5,768 nt of DNA from Candidatus Heimdallarchaeota archaeon (GTDB taxonomy: Archaea; Asgardarchaeota; Heimdallarchaeia; Heimdallarchaeales; Kariarchaeaceae): assembly GCA_022574115.1 (NCBI GenBank), contig JACZSS010000213.1, positions 1-5,768 on the forward strand, given 5' to 3'. Position 1 is the first letter of the stretch. Every line of letters starts with the position of its first letter. The translations under genes were made by a program, and so were the position numbers. Below, piece after piece: positions 1 to 5,191 of the stretch. The notes beneath the pieces were generated by a model. It worked only from the letters and a program-made list of their open reading frames with translations. It was not told where the DNA came from and did not search any database.

Positions 1-232
1 TGCTTTCGAAAGAACCAAGTGATTCAACATAATTTCTAATTTTTTTGAATCCACGAGTCGGAGTGGAAATGTAGGTGCCTTTCAACGTTTCTGCCATATT
101 TTTACCTACACTTGTTTTGCCAACCCCGTCTCCTCCTTCTAGTATGACGATTTGACTACTCGTCAGTCTAGCAGTATTATTGGAGTCAGACCCCTTCTGT
201 TTCTTACTAACACGAGGATCTTTGAATTGCAT
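1..232 (-). CDS. P-loop kinase, thymidylate kinase-like, N-terminal part (cut by window edge)
   Basis: Reading down from ATG at 232 gives 77 codons with no stop before the left edge, so only the N-terminus is present. After a polar, Lys-rich leader of about 27 residues comes a beta strand QIVILEGGDGVGKTS. Its Walker A loop is at residues 33-40 (GGDGVGKT), and the glutamate just before it is typical of the dTMP-kinase branch of P-loop kinases (EGxDGxGKT). Known members phosphorylate dTMP or other (deoxy)nucleotides in the cytoplasm using ATP. The next part (TYISTPTRGFKKIRNYVES) matches the position where that family binds its nucleotide substrate. The in-frame stop a few codons upstream makes ATG 232 the only reasonable start. 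The leader is longer than in ordinary dTMP kinases, so a divergent deoxynucleoside or nucleotide kinase is equally possible. The lid and the rest of the catalytic core lie outside the window. Confidence 0.72.
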   Translation of the reverse strand, partial: MQFKDPRVSKKQKGSDSNNTARLTSSQIVILEGGDGVGKTSVGKNMAETLKGTYISTPTRGFKKIRNYVESLGSFES

Positions 233-249
233 TGTTATATAAATTTAAT

Positions 250-265
250 TACTTTATTTATATGT
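250..265 (-). promoter_or_regulatory. Archaeal TATA box for the kinase gene
   Basis: On the minus strand ACATATAAATAAAG sits with its centre near 258, about 26 bases before the ATG at 232, with a purine-rich GGAGAA just upstream as a possible BRE. In archaea transcription starts about 25 bases after the TATA centre, so the transcript would be leaderless or nearly so. No Shine-Dalgarno sequence precedes the ATG. Confidence 0.5.
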
Positions 266-314
266 TCTCCGATTCAATCCATCAGACGCTTGCAAAAAGG
301 TCTGTACGTCCGTT

Positions 315-341
315 CGATAGAATATCGATTTCTCTAGAGAA
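315..341. repeat. Small inverted repeats in the kinase upstream region
   Basis: CGATA (315-319) and TATCG (323-327) form a 5-bp stem around GAA. Directly beside it, 330-341 is a perfect 12-base palindrome (TTCTCTAGAGAA). They lie 50 to 80 bases upstream of the kinase TATA box. They could be binding sites or chance. The rest of 233-440 shows no reading frame I would call a gene. Confidence 0.3.
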
Positions 342-440
342 CTAACTCTACTGTTGGTTGCTGGAAGCGCCGGTTTGGTTGTAGGGCCGCTTCTGATTTA
401 ATTAATTTGTTGTTAACCCATGTTTGAACAAAGTTTTTGA

Positions 441-572
441 CCCTCAAGTGTAATTGTTAACCAGCCAAAACAAATTGGAGCCATTTTAATATCAGGTGAC
501 GATGCACATCTTAAACAGAATATTGTGAAGTGTCTACTTCCGGAGAGTTTCGATCAAACTTTGGAAAAGTAA
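441..572 (+). pseudogene. Possible remnant of an unrecognised protein's C-terminus
   Basis: The plus frame is open from just after a TGA at 438-440 to a TAA at 570-572 and encodes 43 residues that read like real protein, including QIGAILISGDDAHLKQNIVK and LLPESFDQTLEK. There is no ATG, GTG or TTG before codon 29. An ATG at 420 in the same frame is cut off by the TGA at 438. This fits a 5'-damaged gene fragment that converges on the decayed acidic-protein copy, its stop being 14 bases from that copy's stop. I do not recognise the family. An open frame of this length is not statistically remarkable, so the call is weak and rests on the look of the peptide. Confidence 0.25.
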
Positions 573-584
573 AAGTGATTAATG

Positions 585-842
585 CCTTAATCATTGCCCA
601 AGATCTCCAAAATATCCTTAGCAACTCCCAACGCTTCATCCTTTGGTAAAACAGCTTCAGTCTTACCAAGAAAATTCTCGATGATATGCACATCGTCATC
701 TGAACAGATCAATACAGTCACATAATCCGATTTCTTCTTTTTTCTAGCATTTTCATCATTGAATAGTTCAAGTTCAAAGTCATCAGACTCGGGATCTTCA
801 TACTGGCAAAATGTCAGTTAGCACATTTTCCTTAATCATTGC
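585..842 (-). repeat. Duplicated unit 1 with direct-repeat borders
   Basis: The sequence CCTTAATCATTGC occurs at 585-597 and again, identically, at 830-842 in the same orientation, so it borders the decayed copy at both ends with a 245-base period. Unit 2 at 1545-1803 has the same layout. On the minus strand each border reads as a ...GAT TAA GG end of gene. The border before the unit therefore resembles the tail of another copy, which suggests an earlier tandem array. Confidence 0.5.
587..831 (-). pseudogene. Decayed second copy of the small acidic CxxC-associated protein
   Basis: A frame ending at TAA 589-587 encodes residues closely matching the intact paralogue at 1768-1547: 59 of 70 aligned residues are identical, with no gap. 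The shared core includes FNDENARKKK, SDYVTVLI, SDDDVHII and NFLGKTEAVLPKDEALGVAK. Upstream the frame opens at CTG 817 with no ATG, GTG or TTG, and an in-frame TAA lies just before it. Aligning DNA with the paralogue shows what happened. One base is missing near 801, and the codon matching the second cysteine of the paralogue's CxxC is TGA (816-814). The TATA box present at the matching place before the paralogue is not conserved here. Function is unknown. Silent differences outnumber replacements, so decay looks recent. Use of the CTG as a start is the alternative to a pseudogene. Confidence 0.6.
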
Positions 843-849
843 TAACTTT

Positions 850-868
850 CGATTTGATTAATCAATCG
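850..868. promoter_or_regulatory. Dyad upstream of the decayed copy
   Basis: CGATTTGATTAATCAATCG contains a perfect 12-base palindrome (TTGATTAATCAA), flanked by CGAT and ATCG arms that pair if one base is bulged. It lies between an AT-rich possible TATA (871-881) and the coding remnant. It replaces the TATA box found at the equivalent place before the intact paralogue. It may be an operator or a chance AT-rich dyad. Confidence 0.3.
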
Positions 869-897
869 ATGAGAATAAATTCTGATTGTCCAACGGC

Positions 898-1440
898 TCA
901 TTTCGCCTTGTCTTTATTGTGATCACTCGCTTCAACGATCAGTTGAGTCCCGCATTCCAAACAAAACTGAGAATCAATGTTCTCGGTGCCACAAGCTGTA
1001 CATATAATTGTGCCCTTCAAAGGTTTCATCTGCCCCTCTGGACTTTGACTCTGTACTGTAACTGTACTCTGCTTGTATGATCCTCCTGTTATTGTCTCAA
1101 TCCCGGTTGTGAAAAAGAACAGGGGCAATGCATGATACAACTTGTCCGAGGGGCGAAAAGCAAAGAACAGGTCGAGGATAATCGTCAACCAACCAATCAT
1201 GATTGCTACGAAATATCCCAAGATGAACATGATAATCCTCGTTAGAATGGATCTCGTTCCCAAATCCATAGATTTGTATGGGTTTTCTGAGTCGCTTAAG
1301 TTCGCATAGTATGCGAGTCGATCGAATTGTTTCTTATCATCACTAAAGAGAAAATAAATTGAACCCACATAAATCCATAAAATGGAAATGACAAGGCCAA
1401 TTGACATGGAATAGAGCCATCTTGCAAAGATATTTACCAA
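898..1440 (-). CDS. Membrane protein with C-terminal zinc ribbon
   Basis: This encodes a 180-residue protein. Two hydrophobic segments are clear: about residues 9-32 (YSMSIGLVISILWIYVGSIY) and 66-93 (FILGYFVAIMIGWLTIILDL). A shorter hydrophobic patch follows near 101-112. After a Ser/Thr/Gln-rich linker (about 119-138), residues 147-163 form a zinc ribbon C147-x2-C150-G-x8-C160-x2-C163-G, followed by a polar tail. Such ribbons usually bind one structural zinc and mediate protein or nucleic-acid contacts. The ribbon would hang from the membrane, most likely on the cytoplasmic side. The start is TTG 1440, preceded by TTAGGT and an in-frame TAA. ATG 1407 (residue 12) is an alternative but would cut into the first membrane segment. 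It is flanked on both sides by copies of one small acidic gene, all on the same strand, which hints at a shared role. The family is not recognised beyond the zinc ribbon. Confidence 0.82.
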   Translation of the reverse strand: MVNIFARWLYSMSIGLVISILWIYVGSIYFLFSDDKKQFDRLAYYANLSDSENPYKSMDLGTRSILTRIIMFILGYFVAIMIGWLTIILDLFFAFRPSDKLYHALPLFFFTTGIETITGGSYKQSTVTVQSQSPEGQMKPLKGTIICTACGTENIDSQFCLECGTQLIVEASDHNKDKAK

Positions 1441-1474
1441 AAGACCTAATTACCGCCTGATTTGGTTGAGTTGG

Positions 1475-1485
1475 ATAAGTATAAC
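1475..1485 (-). promoter_or_regulatory. Possible TATA box for the membrane zinc-ribbon gene
   Basis: GTTATACTTAT on the minus strand is centred about 40 bases before the TTG start at 1440. This would leave a short leader of about 14 bases that includes the weak TTAGGT site. The match is poor. The gene may instead be co-transcribed with the acidic-protein gene, whose stop lies 106 bases upstream. Confidence 0.22.
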
Positions 1486-1544
1486 AACTTAATGCCTGAC
1501 TATCAGACAGATATTATGGGTTTCGAGTTGGAATCGGTAGATTC

Positions 1545-1803
1545 CCTTAATCTTCACCGAGGATCTCGAGAATATATTTTGCAACCCCTAAGGCTTCATC
1601 CTTTGGCAAAACAGCTTCAGTCTTGCCAAGAAAATTGTCTATGATATGCACATCATCATCCGAATCAATCAAAACCGTCACATAATCCGATATCTTCTTT
1701 TTTCTGGCATTTTCGTCATTGAATGGTTCAAGTCCAATGTCTCCTATCTCAGGATCATCATCGCTCACAAAATCACAGCTGGTGCATAATCCTTAATCTT
1801 TGC
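1545..1803 (-). repeat. Duplicated unit 2 with direct-repeat borders
   Basis: CCTTAATCTTCAC at 1545-1557 and CCTTAATCTTTGC at 1791-1803 border the intact paralogue with a 246-base period, one base longer than unit 1. That one base matches the frameshift deletion inferred in unit 1. The upstream borders of both units share CCTTAATC-A/T-TTGCTAA, after which similarity fades, so this marks the edge of the duplicated segment. Confidence 0.5.
1547..1768 (-). CDS. Small acidic protein, intact paralogue (unknown family)
   Basis: GTG 1768 opens a 73-residue, strongly acidic protein. The N-terminal third is Asp/Glu-rich (MSDDDPEIGDIGLEPFNDEN), followed by a basic patch ARKKK (21-25). A compact region then alternates hydrophobic and charged residues (DYVTVLI, VHIIDNFLG) and ends in a likely amphipathic helix EALGVAKYILEIL. 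There is no signal peptide or membrane segment, so it is probably cytoplasmic. The frame continues upstream of GTG as GLCTSCDF, a CxxC motif (TGC 1786-1784, TGT 1777-1775), back to a TAA at 1795-1793, but with no standard start codon there. The true protein may once have begun before the cysteines. A near-identical decayed copy lies at 831-587, with the membrane zinc-ribbon gene between them. The family is not recognised. Selection against amino-acid change between the copies argues that it is a real protein. Confidence 0.65.
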   Translation of the reverse strand: MSDDDPEIGDIGLEPFNDENARKKKISDYVTVLIDSDDDVHIIDNFLGKTEAVLPKDEALGVAKYILEILGED

Positions 1804-1810
1804 TAAGTAT

Positions 1811-1820
1811 CATTATAAAT
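1811..1820 (-). promoter_or_regulatory. TATA box for the intact acidic-protein gene
   Basis: ATTTATAATG on the minus strand is centred near 1816. Transcription would start near 1790. This is 29 bases before an ATG at 1787 that is conserved in position in both copies but runs into a stop after four codons here, and 48 bases before the GTG at 1768. With GTG as start the mRNA would carry a leader of about 22 bases. Confidence 0.42.
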
Positions 1821-1828
1821 ATGGAACG

Positions 1829-1858
1829 GATGAGATACTCAAATTTTCAAGGACCTTT
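1829..1858 (-). promoter_or_regulatory. Upstream promoter element shared with the surface-protein gene (copy 1)
   Basis: On the minus strand CTTGAAAATTTGA lies about 30 bases upstream of the TATA centre. It is followed after two bases by ATCTCAT and preceded by AAAGGTC. The same arrangement occurs at 5232-5265, upstream of the 531-residue surface-protein gene, at nearly the same distance from that TATA box. It may be a common activator or repressor site. Confidence 0.35.
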
Positions 1859-1970
1859 GTTGATTTTTAATTTCTTTAAATATTGAAGGATTTTATAATT
1901 CTTCACCAAATATTAATTACTATAATAAAATTAAACGCATTGACTTTTAAGATTTTGACGGATCCGGAAT

Positions 1971-2107
1971 TTATTGGATTGCCAATGTACGTTCCTCATT
2001 CATAAAGATCTTCACCAGCTTATCCAAATCGTTTTCAAGATTGAGAGATCTGAACTTGACCAGACAGTAATACAATTAGTGCATACCAATTCAATATGCT
2101 GAATACT
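1971..2107 (-). pseudogene. Broken small CxxC protein reading frame
   Basis: Between the acidic-protein promoter and the secreted-peptide gene, the minus strand holds two overlapping open stretches in different frames. The first (2107-2012) reads IELVCTNCITVWSSSDLSIL and has a CxxC motif. The second (2075-1971, TTG start possible) reads LENDLDKLVKIFMNEERTLA and ends at TAA 1973-1971. One base change in length near 2038 would join them into a single small protein. The DNA around the CxxC (TATGCACTAATTGT) closely resembles the matching spot before the intact acidic protein (TATGCACCAGCTGT), so it could be a third, more diverged family member. No intact product is predicted. The rest of 1859-1970 is AT-rich with no gene I can support. 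Confidence 0.32.
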
Positions 2108-2135
2108 TTATCTAGAGAAAGTCTCCCCGATTACG

Positions 2136-2142
2136 TTTAAAT
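2136..2142 (+). promoter_or_regulatory. TATA box for the secreted-peptide gene
   Basis: TTTAAAT is centred at 2139, 27 bases before ATG 2166, which predicts a leaderless message. A second AT-rich stretch CTATATACTA (2153-2162) is too close to the start to act as the TATA box for this ATG. Confidence 0.45.
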
Positions 2143-2165
2143 CTCACGCGGTCTATATACTATTG

Positions 2166-2396
2166 ATGAAAACCAAAAAAGTAATGGTGATTTCGTTTAT
2201 GATGCTCGCCATGATCGCTTTAACCTCTACCGGTGTGACAACGCAAGCAAGAAGTCTATCTGGCGACGACGACATCTCAATCGGTAACTGCCCGACTGAT
2301 AACATACCCTCAGATGTAGGTGCCAACATTAAATCTCACAGTTCTAATGGTTATGCCCACTTCATTCGCGGAACCGATAATCCTCCTGGCTGCTAA
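2166..2396 (+). CDS. Small secreted two-cysteine peptide precursor
   Basis: From ATG 2166 the product has 76 residues; the frame also allows TTG 2163, one codon earlier. The basic start MKTKKVM and a hydrophobic core (about residues 7-20, VMVISFMMLAMIAL) followed by small and polar residues to TTQA form a Sec-type signal peptide, with cleavage most likely near residue 28. The mature part is only about 48 residues, rich in Asp, Ser, Gly, Asn and Pro. It contains two cysteines: C42 in SIGNCPTDN and C76 as the very last residue (DNPPGC). They could pair as a disulfide closing almost the whole mature chain into a loop. There is no membrane anchor and no recognised domain. It stands alone with its own promoter and a T-tract behind the stop. 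It might be a secreted signalling, antagonistic or surface-associated peptide, but the sequence does not show which. Confidence 0.7.
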   Translation: MKTKKVMVISFMMLAMIALTSTGVTTQARSLSGDDDISIGNCPTDNIPSDVGANIKSHSSNGYAHFIRGTDNPPGC

Positions 2397-2403
2397 ATTT
2401 TTT
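2397..2403 (+). terminator. T-tract directly after the secreted-peptide gene
   Basis: ATTTTTT begins immediately after the TAA at 2394-2396, with further AT-rich sequence behind it. U-rich tracts without a stem commonly end transcripts in archaea. No hairpin precedes it. Confidence 0.35.
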
Positions 2404-2622
2404 CAATTATTAATTAACACAAACTTTTCCGATTTCTATAAAAATTTCACTATGTCCTAATTATAGAACCAGCTTAGTCAATACAGCTCAATTGATTGAT
2501 CACTTTCAATCCTCTTGGCTAGATTTCGATCGATCTTTTACCATTTTTGACGTCGATTAACAAACTCTTCGCATCCGAAACCATTTCGTGGCCACATTTC
2601 CTTAAACTCTACTTTTTAGATT

Positions 2623-2639
2623 TGGATTTTCAAAATCCA
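2623..2639. promoter_or_regulatory. Inverted repeat upstream of the Uma2 promoter
   Basis: TGGATTTT and AAAATCCA form perfect 8-base arms around a single C. The repeat ends 13 bases before the TATA box of the Uma2-type gene, a position where an activator or repressor dimer could act in an archaeal promoter. The 289 bases between the two plus-strand genes hold no complete gene. Confidence 0.4.
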
Positions 2640-2652
2640 CCCAGTTCATACC

Positions 2653-2678
2653 TTTAAATACTCTATAGAGTAGTTTAA
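2653..2678. promoter_or_regulatory. TATA box and overlapping operator-like dyad of the Uma2 gene
   Basis: TTTAAATA (2653-2660) is centred about 29 bases before ATG 2686, giving a nearly leaderless transcript. Centred between 2665 and 2666 is a dyad whose inner 14 bases, TACTCTATAGAGTA (2659-2672), are a perfect palindrome. Over 26 bases 11 of 13 pairs match, including the TATA itself on the left arm. A dimeric regulator bound here would cover the TATA box and block the start region. That geometry suggests repression, possibly self-regulation. Confidence 0.5.
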
Positions 2679-2685
2679 TCAGAAA

Positions 2686-3288
2686 ATGGCTTCACTATCT
2701 TTCAATCCGAGGAAAATGAGGACCACTGAAGATGGTAAGATTCTATGGTCATATTCACAACTCAAACACTCATTTCCTGAATTTCTAGAAAGCCCAATAA
2801 TTGAAATTATTAAGGGTAACCTTTATATGAGTCCTTCTCGGAGCATTAAACATCAGAGAATTCTACGACGACTCATTAAATTGTTGGAAGCTTTCTTTGA
2901 AGAAAAACCAGTGGCTGAATTATTCATTGCTCCTGTTGATGTCATTCTTTCTGAAAATGACGTAGTTATTCCGGACTTATTCATAATTCTTGATCGTCAT
3001 AAAGATTCTATTAAGATTACGAATGTTGAAGGTGTGCCTGACTTCGTAATTGAAATACTTTCAAAAAATGTCAAGCAAGATACGGAAATCAAGAAAGCTC
3101 TGTATGCTAAATATGGAGTGGAGGAATATTGGGTAGTGGATCAATTTGACGAACTTATAATCCGGTTTAATTCTCCTGTAGAGGGGAAGTACATCGACAA
3201 ACAAATTTACAAAACCACCGACCTCATAACCTCCGTCGTATTCAAGGATTTCATTTTCAGGATTGAAGATTTATTCGGTAATCTTTAG
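2686..3288 (+). CDS. Uma2/DUF820 family PD-(D/E)XK-type protein
   Basis: This 200-residue protein has the family's usual length of about 180-200. An N-terminal helix region (WSYSQLKHSFPE) is followed by the strand pair IEIIKGNLYMSPS and the conserved S-x2-H (S53, H56) before a helix. The nuclease core follows: VVIPDLFII with P96-D97, then GVPDFVIEILS with D119 and E123-x-L125. After these come D132, K136/K137, and the family signature ALYAKYGVEEYWVVD (Y143, G144-V145, E147-Y148-W149, D152). Known folds place this family in the restriction-endonuclease-like superfamily. Its members are mostly uncharacterised and very abundant in cyanobacteria and Chloroflexi, so acquisition by transfer is plausible here. 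It stands alone, with no methylase, transposase or toxin partner nearby. The start ATG 2686 fits the promoter. Base composition resembles its neighbours. A DNA substrate has not been shown for most members. Confidence 0.9.
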   Translation: MASLSFNPRKMRTTEDGKILWSYSQLKHSFPEFLESPIIEIIKGNLYMSPSRSIKHQRILRRLIKLLEAFFEEKPVAELFIAPVDVILSENDVVIPDLFIILDRHKDSIKITNVEGVPDFVIEILSKNVKQDTEIKKALYAKYGVEEYWVVDQFDELIIRFNSPVEGKYIDKQIYKTTDLITSVVFKDFIFRIEDLFGNL

Positions 3289-3595
3289 CATTTATAAAGA
3301 AGAAAATCTCAAAAATCGCTAGATTTGTCTCCACATTATCCACGACAATACGGAATTTATGTTTTCTAGTGAAAATAACGCCTGTTAATCCTGTTTCCGC
3401 AATCGTTTATCTGTCTACTAAATTAGCTCTATTTGTTAACAATTTATATCAATCGGATAATAGAAAATTCACAGGTAAATATTTCAAAGTTATTGGATAA
3501 TTTAACTTAACACGCAAATCGATGATCGACTCAATTCTGCAGAAACCTCTCCCAACTTAATTTGCTATAGCTTCAGCAGCTAATTTATGTGATTG
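3289..3595. other. Convergent intergenic region without a recognisable gene
   Basis: These 307 AT-rich bases lie between the 3' ends of the Uma2-type gene and the surface-protein gene. I see only small stems: AAATC/GATTT at 3313-3326 around GCTA, and TCGA/TCGA at 3519-3529 around TGA. There is no long T-tract, no coding-like frame and no RNA gene signature. Confidence 0.6.
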
Positions 3596-5191
3596 TTAAC
3601 GTACTTTCTTAGCCATAAGCTTCTTCCTGATTATTATTACGCTTAGCAAGAAGGTCGTAAGCATAGTCAAGAGTGAAATGGGCGATGCTTGCGTATTCGA
3701 TCCCTCAACAGTTTGTGTCTCTGTAGTTGGCTCAAATTTGGTTTCAATTTCGGTAACAGTATTATGTATGGTTTCAGTAAACGTAACTGCTGAACCTGAT
3801 ACGGTACTCACTTCTGTAATTGTACCATTATATGAGGCCTCAACCCTGATATTGGTAAATGAAACCAGACTGATCTCGTTACCAAGAATATCTGTAGCTG
3901 CGAAATTCAATGTGTAGCTCCCATCTGGGTATTGATTAGTGTTCCATTGAGCTACCCAATAACCGGATTGCAGATCTAATGACATAGCCGTCCAAGCGCC
4001 CGATCCGATTGACCATTCAACTTTTTTAACTTGAGTTAAGTCGTACACTGACACAATCACATCAACAATTCCGAGAACAATTGAATTCGGCACTGGAGAA
4101 ATCAAGTCGATGAGGGGCGCTGAATTGTCGATGATAATAGGATAAAATACAATACTCTGATCTGGTGAACTTGTATCAGTCAAGACCGTATGAGTTGCTT
4201 GGTTCCCTGCTTCATCCGCTGCAAGAAAATAGATCGCACTTCCATTATATCCGCTTGAATTCCATTGATGCACATAAATACCACTCCCAAGCTGAAGTTC
4301 ATATATTTCGGTCCATTGATTACCACCATCATCACTAAACGATACATTTTTGACTAGATTTAGGTCGATAACTAAGACTTCCAATTGATAAATACCGTCT
4401 TTGGAATTTATAGGTGTCAAAAAGTTAATTTGCGGGGGATAAAAATCAATATTTAACCCTGGATGAAGATGCATTTTTGCAAATAGTTCAGCATTATAAT
4501 CGCCTGTACTCGTAAAACCACTGAAAGCTCGATTACCCGAATCTATCATATACATGTATTGCTCAAAGAAGAAGGGGTCGAAGTAATGAATTCCAAAATC
4601 GACTCCAACGGTTCGTAGTTGTGATGTACTTTTCAAATCTGGATAATAAAATTCAAGCACGAGATGATCTGTCATAATTGTATCCAATACTGAGCTAAAA
4701 TTACCTGCAAAATGGATCTCTGATGCTTTCCATACCGATCCAAGAGCTGGACCAGTTCCTTGGAAACTTCCATTTAGATTAGGTGCGTGATAAAATAAAT
4801 CATCATTGATATCAAGTATTTGGTCATCATTGTTGTCAAATACCATAATCAAGACAGGTAAAGATAAGCCATTAACATTGTCAACATAGACTAAAGATAA
4901 TTTCATTGCCACATACAAGCCAAATGGGGTTCCCAAAAACCATACTTCCAAATTCGCAAAGTGAGAAGAATACCCAGCCAAGTTAGTTAATTCATATTTT
5001 TCTTTGGTGGCATCCTCCCACGCCGTATCATTTAATACCCCGTTTAATAGTGGTCGGTTTTCAGAATACTTTATATCTCTTGAAGCAACTTGACCCGAAA
5101 CTGTTTGTAAGTTTATAATTGAAAAATTGATAGCTGAAAATGCTAGTAATGTCAGTAAGATTCCATTTCCAAAGTAATTTCCGATCTTCAT
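3596..5191 (-). CDS. Anchored surface protein: CBM9/DOMON-like domain plus two Ig-like domains
   Basis: This encodes 531 residues. A signal peptide occupies about 1-34 (ILLTLLAFSAINFSIINL). Residues about 38-245 start with the motif LLNGVLNDTAWEDATKEKY, typical of CBM9/DOMON-like beta-sandwich domains, which bind sugars or haem in known cases. An acidic loop DNNDDQILDINDD (119-131) may hold calcium. Two Ig-like domains follow (about 252-355 and 357-452). Each has a V-K-[NK]-V strand, a QWN strand and an A-A-D-x-x-G-N end, as in bacterial Ig modules. A Thr/Glu-rich stalk (about 455-502) leads to a C-terminal membrane helix (about 504-521) and the basic end RKKLMAKKVR. Seven N-x-S/T sites lie in the mature part (54, 140, 164, 282, 311, 316, 455), so heavy glycosylation is likely. 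The layout is typical of Asgard and related archaeal cell-surface proteins. The ligand is unknown. Confidence 0.87.
   Translation of the reverse strand: MKIGNYFGNGILLTLLAFSAINFSIINLQTVSGQVASRDIKYSENRPLLNGVLNDTAWEDATKEKYELTNLAGYSSHFANLEVWFLGTPFGLYVAMKLSLVYVDNVNGLSLPVLIMVFDNNDDQILDINDDLFYHAPNLNGSFQGTGPALGSVWKASEIHFAGNFSSVLDTIMTDHLVLEFYYPDLKSTSQLRTVGVDFGIHYFDPFFFEQYMYMIDSGNRAFSGFTSTGDYNAELFAKMHLHPGLNIDFYPPQINFLTPINSKDGIYQLEVLVIDLNLVKNVSFSDDGGNQWTEIYELQLGSGIYVHQWNSSGYNGSAIYFLAADEAGNQATHTVLTDTSSPDQSIVFYPIIIDNSAPLIDLISPVPNSIVLGIVDVIVSVYDLTQVKKVEWSIGSGAWTAMSLDLQSGYWVAQWNTNQYPDGSYTLNFAATDILGNEISLVSFTNIRVEASYNGTITEVSTVSGSAVTFTETIHNTVTEIETKFEPTTETQTVEGSNTQASPISLLTMLTTFLLSVIIIRKKLMAKKVR

Noticed and set aside
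152..337. A 61-codon plus-strand frame over the kinase start
   Set aside because: It overlaps the P-loop kinase N-terminus on the other strand and its peptide is not protein-like. The kinase motif is decisive.
511..699. A 62-codon minus-strand frame starting at ATG 699
   Set aside because: It is an out-of-frame reading of the decayed acidic-protein copy. The homologous frame ends at 587 and matches the intact paralogue.
814..816. TGA in a CxxC position read as selenocysteine (CxxU)
   Set aside because: The same copy also has a one-base deletion, no start codon and no TATA box at the equivalent site, so a nonsense mutation is simpler. I saw no convincing SECIS-like stem nearby.
886..1080. 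Plus-strand frame opposite the zinc-ribbon end of the membrane gene
   Set aside because: It is a shadow of the minus-strand gene, whose four cysteines and membrane segments make a clear protein.
1462..1644. Plus-strand frame of 60 codons across the gap and the acidic-gene end
   Set aside because: It runs opposite the conserved paralogue end and has no promoter or recognisable content.
2519..2584. A 21-residue minus-strand frame (MVSDAKSLLIDVKNGKRSIE) preceded in frame by KCGHE
   Set aside because: It looks somewhat like a zinc-ribbon remnant and its upstream DNA resembles the acidic-gene border, but it is too short and has a single cysteine.
3678..3917. Plus-strand frame of 79 codons within the surface-protein gene
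   Set aside because: It is the antisense of the Thr-rich stalk and second Ig-like domain and has no independent support.
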